From Kiritimatiellia bacterium (GTDB lineage: Bacteria > Verrucomicrobiota > Kiritimatiellia > RFP12 > UBA1067), in the NCBI GenBank assembly GCA_017547265.1, contig JAFYQC010000032.1:1-11650 (forward strand): 11,650 nt of DNA, read 5' to 3'. This document shows positions 1 through 6,028 of this stretch, in pieces. Below the pieces are notes generated by a model. It had not been told where the DNA came from, made no database searches, and saw only the letters and a list, made by a program, of their open reading frames with translations. The position numbers were made by a program, and so were the translations under genes. How positions within the stretch are numbered: position 1 is the first letter of the stretch; each line of letters starts with the position of its first letter.

Positions 1-64
1 CAGTTTCTGGGCCCAAGCCCGCAAACGACGCGCCAGTTCACGACGCAACAGCAGGGTCGAGCCG

Positions 65-1324
65 CTACGAACGCCGCACAGAACCAGGCGATAGCGCAAG
101 CCGCGCGACAGCGGCAGGCGCAACAGCAGGCGCAGGCGCGGCGGGCGCAACTGCGACCTCGGCGGAGAGCTTGCCCGTGGCCTTTAGTTCGCGCACTGCC
201 TTCATCAATTCCTCGACAGTCGCAGTCGTCGCGATGCGCGAGGCGCGGATAAGCGTCATCTCAATAAGCGTCCTCACGCTGAGCACATAGCGCAGCTTGT
301 CCTCTGCGTCTGCGAGCTGGTCGCAGATGCGGAAAAGGCGCCCAGGATCGACGGCTTGCGCCTGTGCTGCAAGGACCTTGATCTGGTCGGGCGTCGCCTC
401 GAGCGACTTCGCGTTAGGGCCAAGCGCCTGCACTACGACGAGGTTTCTGAAATGACGCAGGAGCTCGCCCGTGAGACGGCGCATATTCTTGCCAGCAGAG
501 TCGAACGCCTCGATTGAAGAGAGTATCGCGCCGACATCGCCCTTCAATATCGCGCCCGCGAGCCCTTCGAGCGCCGAGCGGCTGACGAGCCCGAAGATGC
601 CGAGCGCGTCTTCTTCTGTCACCTTCTCGCCCTTGAACGAGACGAGCTGGTCGAGCGACGAGAGCGCGTCGCGCATACCGCCCTCGGCGCCGCGCGCAAT
701 TGCGAGAAGCGCGTCATCCTCGGCGTCGATCTTCTCGAGTTCGCACACATGGCGGAGACGCGAGACGATGTCGTTCGTCTGGATGCGACGCAAGTCGAAG
801 CGCTGGCAGCGCGAGACGATCGTCGCGAGAACCTTGTCGCCCTCGGTCGTCGCGAAGATGAAGCGGACATGCGGCGGCGGTTCCTCGAGCGTCTTCAAAA
901 GCGCGTTCCAGGCCGCTGTCGAAAGCATGTGGCATTCGTCGATGATGAAAATCTTGAACTTGGACGAGACCGGCTTGAACTGGACCGACTCGATTATCGG
1001 CCTCACGTCCTCGACCTTGTTGTGCGACGCGGCGTCAAGCTCCACGACATCCAGCGAGCGGCCAGCGGCGATCTCCTCGCAGTTGACACACTTCCCGCAC
1101 GGCTCGACGCCGTTTGGCGAAGTGCAGTTGAGCGCCTTTGCGAAGATGCGGCTCGTCGTCGTCTTGCCGATGCCGCGAGGGCCGATGAAAAGGTATGCGT
1201 TCGCGATGCGATTCGCCTCGATCGCGTGACGAAGTGTCCTGACCACATGCTCCTGGCCGACGACATCGTCAAACGTCATCGGGCGGTACTTGAGCGGCAG
1301 GGGTATGTGCTGTTGTTCTGCCAT
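65..1324 (-). CDS. dnaX: DNA polymerase III subunit gamma/tau (clamp-loader ATPase), short form
   Basis: This is the ATPase of the replicative clamp loader, which opens and loads the beta sliding clamp onto primed DNA. Visible in the 419-residue product are the Walker A motif GPRGIGKTT (about residues 48-56), the DnaX zinc-binding cysteines C67, C76, C79 and C82, a Walker B motif with DECH (129-132) and the sensor-1 SRC (171-173), followed by the AAA+ lid and the collar domain. After about residue 385 the chain turns into an Ala/Pro-rich linker and ends at a TAG. That length matches a gamma-type protein; the extra C-terminal domains of a long tau form are absent from this frame. No A-rich slippery heptamer is seen near the end. 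The start ATG follows an extended -10 box by only 7 nt, with GGAG touching the ATG. The tRNA cluster lies directly upstream. Confidence 0.96.
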   Translation of the reverse strand: MAEQQHIPLPLKYRPMTFDDVVGQEHVVRTLRHAIEANRIANAYLFIGPRGIGKTTTSRIFAKALNCTSPNGVEPCGKCVNCEEIAAGRSLDVVELDAASHNKVEDVRPIIESVQFKPVSSKFKIFIIDECHMLSTAAWNALLKTLEEPPPHVRFIFATTEGDKVLATIVSRCQRFDLRRIQTNDIVSRLRHVCELEKIDAEDDALLAIARGAEGGMRDALSSLDQLVSFKGEKVTEEDALGIFGLVSRSALEGLAGAILKGDVGAILSSIEAFDSAGKNMRRLTGELLRHFRNLVVVQALGPNAKSLEATPDQIKVLAAQAQAVDPGRLFRICDQLADAEDKLRYVLSVRTLIEMTLIRASRIATTATVEELMKAVRELKATGKLSAEVAVAPAAPAPAVAPAAVARLALSPGSVRRS

Positions 1325-1331
1325 CTCCGAT

Positions 1332-1340
1332 ATTATACCA
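1332..1340 (-). promoter_or_regulatory. Extended -10 promoter of dnaX
   Basis: On the minus strand the sequence reads TGGTATAAT, a perfect -10 hexamer (1332-1337) preceded by the TG of an extended -10. Only 7 nt separate it from the dnaX ATG, so transcription starting at the usual distance would begin at or within a base or two of the start codon. No good -35 hexamer is visible. The same 9-mer precedes the genes starting at 7678 and 9617. Confidence 0.75.
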
Positions 1341-1370
1341 AAACAGGCGGAAATCGGAAAATGGGGAAAA

Positions 1371-1447
1371 TGGTCGGACCGACGAGATTTGAACTCGTGA
1401 CCTTTTGCACCCCAAGCAAACGCGCTACCAGGCTGCGCTACGGTCCG
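1371..1447 (-). tRNA. tRNA-Pro (TGG)
   Basis: The minus strand folds into a full cloverleaf: acceptor CGGACCG pairing with CGGTCCG, D stem GCGC/GCGC, anticodon stem TTTGC/GCAAA with loop TTGGGGT (anticodon TGG), T stem ACGAG/CTCGT with loop TTCAAAT, discriminator A and an encoded CCA at 1373-1371. It is the last tRNA of a three-tRNA cluster, 19 nt after the initiator tRNA. No U-tract terminator is evident before the dnaX promoter. Confidence 0.96.
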
Positions 1448-1466
1448 ACGTTATGCCAGATTTTCT

Positions 1467-1543
<77 letters not shown>

Positions 1544-1559
1544 ATCTGGCTTCTCCGAC

Positions 1560-1636
1560 TGGCGGGGCTGGCGGGAGTTGAACCCACAACCCTCAGATTC
1601 GTAGTCTGATGCTCTATCCAGTTGAGCTACAGCCCC
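1560..1636 (-). tRNA. tRNA-Arg (ACG)
   Basis: A 77-nt cloverleaf: acceptor GGGGCTG/CAGCCCC, D stem GCTC/GAGC, anticodon stem TCAGA/TCTGA with loop CTACGAA (anticodon ACG), T stem GTGGG/CCCGC with loop TTCAACT, discriminator G and encoded CCA. The A34 of this anticodon is normally edited to inosine by TadA, allowing CGU, CGC and CGA to be read. It is the first tRNA of the cluster, 16 nt before the initiator tRNA. Confidence 0.96.
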
Positions 1637-1655
1637 AAATCGGAAAACGAAGAAT

Positions 1656-1684
1656 AGTATATCATTTCCCCCCTCGGAATGCAA
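1656..1684 (-). promoter_or_regulatory. Promoter of the Arg-fMet-Pro tRNA cluster
   Basis: On the minus strand TTGCAT (1684-1679) and TATACT (1661-1656) are separated by exactly 17 nt, and the -10 is preceded by TG plus one base, giving an extended -10. The -10 ends 19 nt before the first base of tRNA-Arg, leaving room for a short 5' leader for RNase P to remove. The -35 matches the sigma-70 consensus only in its TTG. Confidence 0.65.
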
Positions 1685-1689
1685 GGGGG
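1669..1689 (-). repeat. Small inverted repeat after truA
   Basis: CCCCCT and AGGGGG flank a 9-base loop between the truA stop codon and the tRNA promoter, giving a 6-bp GC-rich hairpin. It could help end the upstream transcript, but no run of T follows, so it is not called a Rho-independent terminator. The loop contains most of the proposed -35 hexamer of the tRNA promoter. Confidence 0.3.
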
Positions 1690-1698
1690 TCGGGCGCC

Positions 1699-2439
1699 TT
1701 AGTAAAACACCTTCCAGAGGAAGAGGCCGCGGGCGGGAGCCGTTTCAACGCGCGCGGTGCGCGGGGAAGCGGCCTCGAGGAGCTCTTTTACCGCCTCGGG
1801 GCGCTCGTTTCCCTTGCCGACGGTGATGAGAAAGCCCACCATGGAGCGGACCTGCTTGTAGAGAAAGCCGTCGCCGCGCACGATGAAGGTGTAGCGAGGC
1901 CCCGCCTTCTTCACCTCGAAGGAAAAGACGCTGCGGATCGTCGTCTCGAGGACGCGGTCGGGGTTCGCCGCAAAGGAGACGAAATCGTGCTTTCCGACGA
2001 AGTAAGACGCGGCCTTCTTCATCGCGGCGAGGTCAAGCGGACGGTGGCAGAAAGTCCAATATGGCGCGAGGTGCGGCGGAAGGATGTCCGCCTGGTAGAG
2101 CTGGTAGCGGTATTCCTTCCCCTTCGCGGAGAGGCGAGCGTCGAAATCCTCCTTCGCATACGACGCCTTAAGGACGCGGATCGCGTCGGGAAGCCGTGCG
2201 TTCATCGCCCGCACGAGGTTCTTCGCGGGAATCGGCTTTGTCAGGTGGAAGTGGGCGACAAAGCCCTTCGCGTGGACGCCGGCGTCTGTGCGCGACGAGC
2301 CGTAGACGCGAACGGGCGCGCCATCGAGATACGCAAGCGCCTCCTCGACGACCTGCTGGATGCCGACTGCATTTTCCTGGTACTGCCAGCCGGAATACGC
2401 CGTGCCGTCATAGGCGATGACTACCTTGTACTTCCTCAA
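1699..2439 (-). CDS. truA: tRNA pseudouridine(38-40) synthase
   Basis: The product isomerises uridines 38-40 in the anticodon arm of many tRNAs. The 246-residue length is normal for TruA. The family N-terminus is clear (MRKYKVVIAYDGTAYSGWQ), and the catalytic motif SSRTDAGVHA places the nucleophile at D52. The conserved LYKQVRSMVG-type segment lies toward the C-terminus. The start codon is TTG (2437-2439): it fits the family N-terminus, an in-frame TGA lies 21 nt upstream of it, no ATG is available, and a GGAG stands about 9 nt upstream. It is the last gene of the radical SAM-guanylyltransferase-truA operon, 23 bp after the preceding stop. Confidence 0.95.
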   Translation of the reverse strand: MRKYKVVIAYDGTAYSGWQYQENAVGIQQVVEEALAYLDGAPVRVYGSSRTDAGVHAKGFVAHFHLTKPIPAKNLVRAMNARLPDAIRVLKASYAKEDFDARLSAKGKEYRYQLYQADILPPHLAPYWTFCHRPLDLAAMKKAASYFVGKHDFVSFAANPDRVLETTIRSVFSFEVKKAGPRYTFIVRGDGFLYKQVRSMVGFLITVGKGNERPEAVKELLEAASPRTARVETAPARGLFLWKVFY

Positions 2440-2462
2440 CTCACCAACTCCTCACTCGCCCA

Positions 2463-3500
2463 CTACCTCTTGAACAGCTTCTTCATGTCGGTGAGGCGAG
2501 ACTTGTCGGCAACAAGAACGGAATCGGGCGTCGTGACGACGACGAGGTTCTTGACACCGAGAAGCGAGATGCGCGCGCTGCGTGCGACGCAGATGTTGCC
2601 GTCTGCCTCAACGACCGTGCACGGCCCTTCGCGGACGTTGCCGCGCGAGTCGTGGGGGAAGTACTTGTCAAACGCAGCGAAACTGCCGACGTCGTCCCAG
2701 CCGAAGTCGCCGGGAACGACCTCGACGTTCTTCGACTTCTCCATCACGGCATAGTCGAAGCTGATTTTTGGAAGAGCGGAATAAAGCTTGGCCAGACTGC
2801 CGCCTGCAATCGCCGTGGAGCGTGAGCGAGTCCCGTCAGTCCTGTTCGTCCCGTCCGTCTCGAGTCGGGTCAAGCGCTCGAGCTCCGGCGCGTGCGCGGC
2901 AAATGCGCCGCGGAAGGTCGAGGCGCGGGCGATGAACATTCCGGCATTCCAGAGATAGCCGGCCTTGACGTACTTCTTCGCCTTCTTCGCATCGGGCTTC
3001 TCGACGAAGGTGCGCGTCTTTGGCGAGATGTAGCCGAAGCATGTCGCGGGATAGGTCGGCTTGATGCCGAGAGTGACGATAACCTGCTTGCGACGGGCGA
3101 TGGCAACGGCTTTCGAGACGACCTTGCGAAACGCCTTGGGGTTCGACACCATCTGATCGCTCGAGAAAAAGCCGATAACAGGGTCAGCGTCGCTCGCTGC
3201 TAGGCCGACACCAAGCGCAACCGCGGCGCCTGTGTCGCGGCGCATCGGCTCGCCCAAGATGTTGCACTTCGGAATCTCGGGAAGCTCCCTTCTCGTCGCC
3301 GCGACGAGGTTCTTCGCCGTCACGACGAAGACATCCTTGGGCGAGACGAGGCCGTCAAGACGACTCACCGCCTGACGGATCAGGCTCGCGCCGCCAAAGA
3401 CGCGCAAAAACTGCTTCGGGCGCTCGGGAGTCGAGAGCGGCCAAAACCGCTCGCCCGAACCGCCTGCGAGAATTACTGCCTTGAAAGTCAAAGTGCTCAT
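2463..3500 (-). CDS. manC: Mannose-1-phosphate guanylyltransferase (GDP-mannose pyrophosphorylase)
   Basis: The enzyme makes GDP-mannose from mannose-1-phosphate and GTP, feeding polysaccharide and glycan synthesis in the cytoplasm. The 345 residues show the nucleotidyltransferase signature GGSGERFWPLS (13-23), PKQF (28-31), EPMRRDTG (84-91), FVEKPD (165-170), LWNAGMF (183-189), FDYAVMEK (248-255) and GWDDVGSF (267-274). Length fits the single-domain form with no fused isomerase. The usual ADH after the first beta sheet is replaced by SDQ (114-116). A short repetitive insert (about residues 214-229, TDGTNR/TDGTRS) sits in a variable region. Its ATG overlaps the stop of the upstream radical SAM gene as ATGA, so the two are probably translationally coupled. 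Confidence 0.92.
   Translation of the reverse strand: MSTLTFKAVILAGGSGERFWPLSTPERPKQFLRVFGGASLIRQAVSRLDGLVSPKDVFVVTAKNLVAATRRELPEIPKCNILGEPMRRDTGAAVALGVGLAASDADPVIGFFSSDQMVSNPKAFRKVVSKAVAIARRKQVIVTLGIKPTYPATCFGYISPKTRTFVEKPDAKKAKKYVKAGYLWNAGMFIARASTFRGAFAAHAPELERLTRLETDGTNRTDGTRSRSTAIAGGSLAKLYSALPKISFDYAVMEKSKNVEVVPGDFGWDDVGSFAAFDKYFPHDSRGNVREGPCTVVEADGNICVARSARISLLGVKNLVVVTTPDSVLVADKSRLTDMKKLFKR
2830..2865 (-). repeat. 18-bp in-frame repeat inside the guanylyltransferase gene
   Basis: The 8-mer GTCCCGTC occurs on the + strand at 2830-2837 and again at 2848-2855, 18 bp apart. This encodes a six-residue repeat, TDGTNR then TDGTRS, lying between the conserved helix ending PELERL and the conserved motif ISFDYAVMEK. 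The reading frame is kept. The boundaries are approximate. Confidence 0.5.
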
Positions 3501-5014
3501 TTACTCCCTTTGAAGTCGAGAAGGTGTCCGATGAGATAGCGGAGGCCGCGGTAGTAGAAAGCGAAATTGAACAGGTTGCGGCGGAAGAGGTGCCATAGCG
3601 CGGCGGGCTGGAGGAAGCCGCGGTATACCTTGCGAATCGCGCACTTGATCTCGTCCTCCGTGACGAGCGGCGTCTTAGTTATCGCGCGACGCATGTCGTA
3701 CTCGTCCCAATCGAGCGTCGCGAGCCCGTCGTTCGCCTTTAGCTCCTTGAAGAGCGGAGTGCCGGGATAGGGAATCGTAAGCGTGCACTGCAAGGTCTTC
3801 GCCCAGCCCTTCGCAAGAAGCCGCCGCGCGAGCGCGACGGTGTTGGCGATTTCCTTCGGACCCTCCCAGGCGTGGCCGAACATGAACGTCACATGGACAT
3901 CGAGCCCTGCCTCAGTCGCCCATTTCGCGCCCTTCTCGACATCCTCGACCTTGAGCGCCTTGCAGAAGCGATCGAGTGTCTCCTGATTCGCGGACTCGAC
4001 GCCGAAGAGGACAAACTGGAACCCGGCCTTTCGCATGAGCTGGTAGTCGGCCAAGGCGAGCCGCCCGAAGCGCATGTTGCAGTCGATGCGGACTTTCTTG
4101 TTGAGTCCGCGCGATATCATCTCGTTGCAGAAGTCAGTGAGCCACTGCCCGACAGGGAAGGAACCAGAGTCGTCCATGATCTCCTTCACGCCGTACTTCG
4201 AGACGAGAGACTCGATTTCGTCGACAACGTCCTTCACCTTGCGGACGCGGTAGCGGGGATAGAGCGTGGTCCAGCTGCAGAAGGTGCACTTGCCGTGCCA
4301 GCAATCACGGCCCGACATGATGTAGGTGCCGGGCTTGCGGCGGAAGTTGCCGTTCTTCTCGGCGTAAAGCTCCCAATGAACGAGGTCGCGGTCTATCCAA
4401 GGGGCGTCGGCGATGGAGTCCTTCAGGGCAAACGGCTGGACGCCCTTGGGGCTGCCGGCGGCGATGAAGTCGATAAGCCCGAAATCCCAGTCGCCGCCTG
4501 GAATCACCGCCCAGACGCCGGGCTTCTCTATCGACTCCTCTGGAAGCGCCGTGACATGGTCGCCAACTAAAAGGAATTTAGGGTCATTTAGAGTCGGCTT
4601 AGGGTCTTTTAGAGTCTGGTCCGAGTCTTTTAGAGTCGACTTAGGGTCTTTTAGAGTCGCGTTGGCGTCACCTCTGAAAGACCCCATCTCAACACTATCA
4701 GACCCTAATTTGACCCTAAACGACTCTATCCATTTCCAATGACGCTTGACGACGGGCGTCTTCGTCTCGAGGACTACGAGATCTGGACGGAACTCCGAAA
4801 GCTGGGCGTCAAACGCCTCGGGCGAAAGCTCCGAGGCGATTCCATCGAGGAAGAGAACCTCGTGCCCGGCCTTCTTCAGCATCGTCGCCGCCGTCGCGGG
4901 GACGACGGGGAAGATATAGGTAGGCCGGGAGAACCACTGGAATTGGCGGTTCTGAGTGAGGAGCGCGACGCCCTTCTCGCTCTTCAGCGGCGGATAGGCT
5001 ATCGCGATCCTCAT
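3497..5014 (-). CDS. B12-binding-type radical SAM protein with an internal repeat insertion
   Basis: A 505-residue radical SAM enzyme of unknown substrate. The N-terminal third (about 1-175) resembles the Rossmann-like B12-binding domain of B12-dependent radical SAM proteins (AYPP near the start, then PDLVVLETKTP), but no DxHxxG cobalamin motif is visible. The [4Fe-4S] cysteines are C238, C243 and C246 in DCWHGKCTFCSW, a CX4CX2C spacing instead of the usual CX3CX2C. The Elp3/MiaB-like barrel follows: YRVRKVKDVVDEIESL, DDSGSFP, FGVESANQETLD and a late IPYPGTPLF. Residues about 97-146 hold an inserted repeat region. The start codon lacks a clear Shine-Dalgarno site; the upstream gap is 66 bp. 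Its ATGA overlap with the guanylyltransferase suggests a role linked to glycan or lipid modification, which is inference only. Confidence 0.85.
   Translation of the reverse strand: MRIAIAYPPLKSEKGVALLTQNRQFQWFSRPTYIFPVVPATAATMLKKAGHEVLFLDGIASELSPEAFDAQLSEFRPDLVVLETKTPVVKRHWKWIESFRVKLGSDSVEMGSFRGDANATLKDPKSTLKDSDQTLKDPKPTLNDPKFLLVGDHVTALPEESIEKPGVWAVIPGGDWDFGLIDFIAAGSPKGVQPFALKDSIADAPWIDRDLVHWELYAEKNGNFRRKPGTYIMSGRDCWHGKCTFCSWTTLYPRYRVRKVKDVVDEIESLVSKYGVKEIMDDSGSFPVGQWLTDFCNEMISRGLNKKVRIDCNMRFGRLALADYQLMRKAGFQFVLFGVESANQETLDRFCKALKVEDVEKGAKWATEAGLDVHVTFMFGHAWEGPKEIANTVALARRLLAKGWAKTLQCTLTIPYPGTPLFKELKANDGLATLDWDEYDMRRAITKTPLVTEDEIKCAIRKVYRGFLQPAALWHLFRRNLFNFAFYYRGLRYLIGHLLDFKGSK
4578..4730. 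repeat. In-frame 21-bp repeats in palindromic arrangement
   Basis: Four tandem 21-bp units lie at 4578-4598, 4599-4619, 4620-4640 and 4641-4661, each of the form TTAGGGTCNTTTAGAGTC plus 3 bases on the + strand. From about 4671 to 4730 the same unit recurs, more decayed, in the opposite orientation (for example 4712-4728 is nearly the reverse complement of 4631-4648). The block could fold into a long imperfect hairpin in DNA or RNA. It lies wholly inside the radical SAM gene and keeps its frame. On the coding strand the direct units give the 7-residue repeat ATLKDPK, STLKDSD, QTLKDPK, PTLNDPK (residues 119-146). Confidence 0.85.
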
Positions 5015-5080
5015 TTATTTTGCAGGCGCAGGATTAGAAGCCGGGCACTGACCCCTGGCGACTAACTCCTGACTCCTAAA
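5015..5080. other. Intergenic spacer with short GGAGT repeats
   Basis: The 66-bp gap between the DUF481-type gene and the radical SAM gene reads, on the minus strand, AGGAGTCAGGAGTTAG followed by GCCAGGGGTCAGTGCCCGGC. The first part is a 7-bp tandem duplication. The second can form a small hairpin (GCC and GGG pairing with CCC and GGC, with one bulged A) but has no T-run after it. No convincing promoter or Shine-Dalgarno site for the downstream gene was found. Confidence 0.4.
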
Positions 5081-6019
5081 TTACCACTTATAGCCGAGGC
5101 CGACGATGTAGCGGAAGTCGCTCGACTTGCGGCCGACGGAGGGCATGAAGTTGTAGTCCCATTCGATCTTCGCGAGGAGGTCGAAGTCCATGATGATCTT
5201 CGTCGTGAAGCCGACGTCCGCCTTGATGAGGTGGTTGTCGAAGTCGTCGACCTGCGGGAGGAACTCGAGGTTGTGGAAAGCCTCGACCTCGGGGTTCCAC
5301 TTCGGGAAGTACTTGAGGTGATGCGCGTAGCGGATCGTCGCATAGCTCTTCTCGGCATCGGGATCCTTCTCCTTGTAGTCCACGCGGATCCACGCGGCGC
5401 CGAGTTCCTGGTTGAAGCTAATCGTGCCGATAGACCAAAGCGCGTCCTTCTCGAACCACTGGTAGCCAAGACCGCCGCCAAGCCTCAGACGGAAGTCGAG
5501 ACCGGCGATGTCGTCCTGCTCGTAGCGGCCGTTCTCGTAGGTATAGAACGACTTGCTCCAGAAGTGGTCATGCTGGCCCTCGATCTCCCAGCGGTCGGTC
5601 GACTTCTCGCGATCGTGCTTGGACGTGCCCGTCTCGCTGTAGTAGTAGCCGAAGTTGAGGTTGACGCGATCGTCGTCCCAACGGCGGTTGAGGTTCGCTA
5701 TGACCGAGGCGTTGTTCTTATAGGTGTTGCCGCGGGCACTCTCGTAGGCGACGTTAATCGAGCCGTGCCATGTTTCCGGCGGCTTCTGCTCTGGAGGAAG
5801 CGCCGCCACCTCGACCTTGTTCTCGGCGGCCGTCTCGACAAACGCGACCTTGTCGGCGGGAATCTCAACCGCACCGAGATCGTCGGAGGTGAACTTAACC
5901 TTGTCGCCGGCAACGACTGCACCGGTACCTGTCAGCACCGACCCGGACTTGAGTATCATCCTGTCGGCGAATGCGGAAGCGGCTGCAATTGCCGCGAGCG
6001 CGAATACTACTTTTTTCAT
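5081..6019 (-). CDS. DUF481-type outer-membrane beta-barrel protein
   Basis: A 312-residue predicted outer-membrane protein of unknown function. It begins with a signal peptide (MKKVVFALAAIAAASAFA, cleavage probably after residue 18). Residues about 20-63 form a small domain (MILKSGSVLTGTG, then VKFTSDDLGAVEIPADKV) of a kind often placed before DUF481 barrels. From about 83 onward the chain has alternating aromatic beta strands (YESARGNTYKNNA, VNLNFGYYYSETG, WEIEGQHDHFW) and ends in GLGYKW, a C-terminal aromatic residue as expected for BamA-dependent insertion. The overall pattern fits DUF481/YdiY-like salt-stress or uncharacterised barrels. The ATG lies 9 bp after the secretin stop with AAGGAA overlapping that stop, so the two genes form an operon. 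Confidence 0.8.
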   Translation of the reverse strand: MKKVVFALAAIAAASAFADRMILKSGSVLTGTGAVVAGDKVKFTSDDLGAVEIPADKVAFVETAAENKVEVAALPPEQKPPETWHGSINVAYESARGNTYKNNASVIANLNRRWDDDRVNLNFGYYYSETGTSKHDREKSTDRWEIEGQHDHFWSKSFYTYENGRYEQDDIAGLDFRLRLGGGLGYQWFEKDALWSIGTISFNQELGAAWIRVDYKEKDPDAEKSYATIRYAHHLKYFPKWNPEVEAFHNLEFLPQVDDFDNHLIKADVGFTTKIIMDFDLLAKIEWDYNFMPSVGRKSSDFRYIVGLGYKW

Positions 6020-6028
6020 TTGTATTCC

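Noticed and set aside
65..200. Programmed frameshift site in dnaX
   Set aside because: No A AAA AAG-like heptamer or other homopolymeric slippery run is present, and neither alternative frame beyond the stop looks like a tau domain.
1609..2754. Plus-strand open frame of 381 codons
   Set aside because: It spans part of tRNA-Arg, the tRNA promoter, truA and part of manC in antisense. None of it resembles a protein family.
4578..4661. The 21-bp direct repeats as a CRISPR array
   Set aside because: The units are directly adjacent with no unique spacers, are in frame inside a gene, and have inverted copies next to them.
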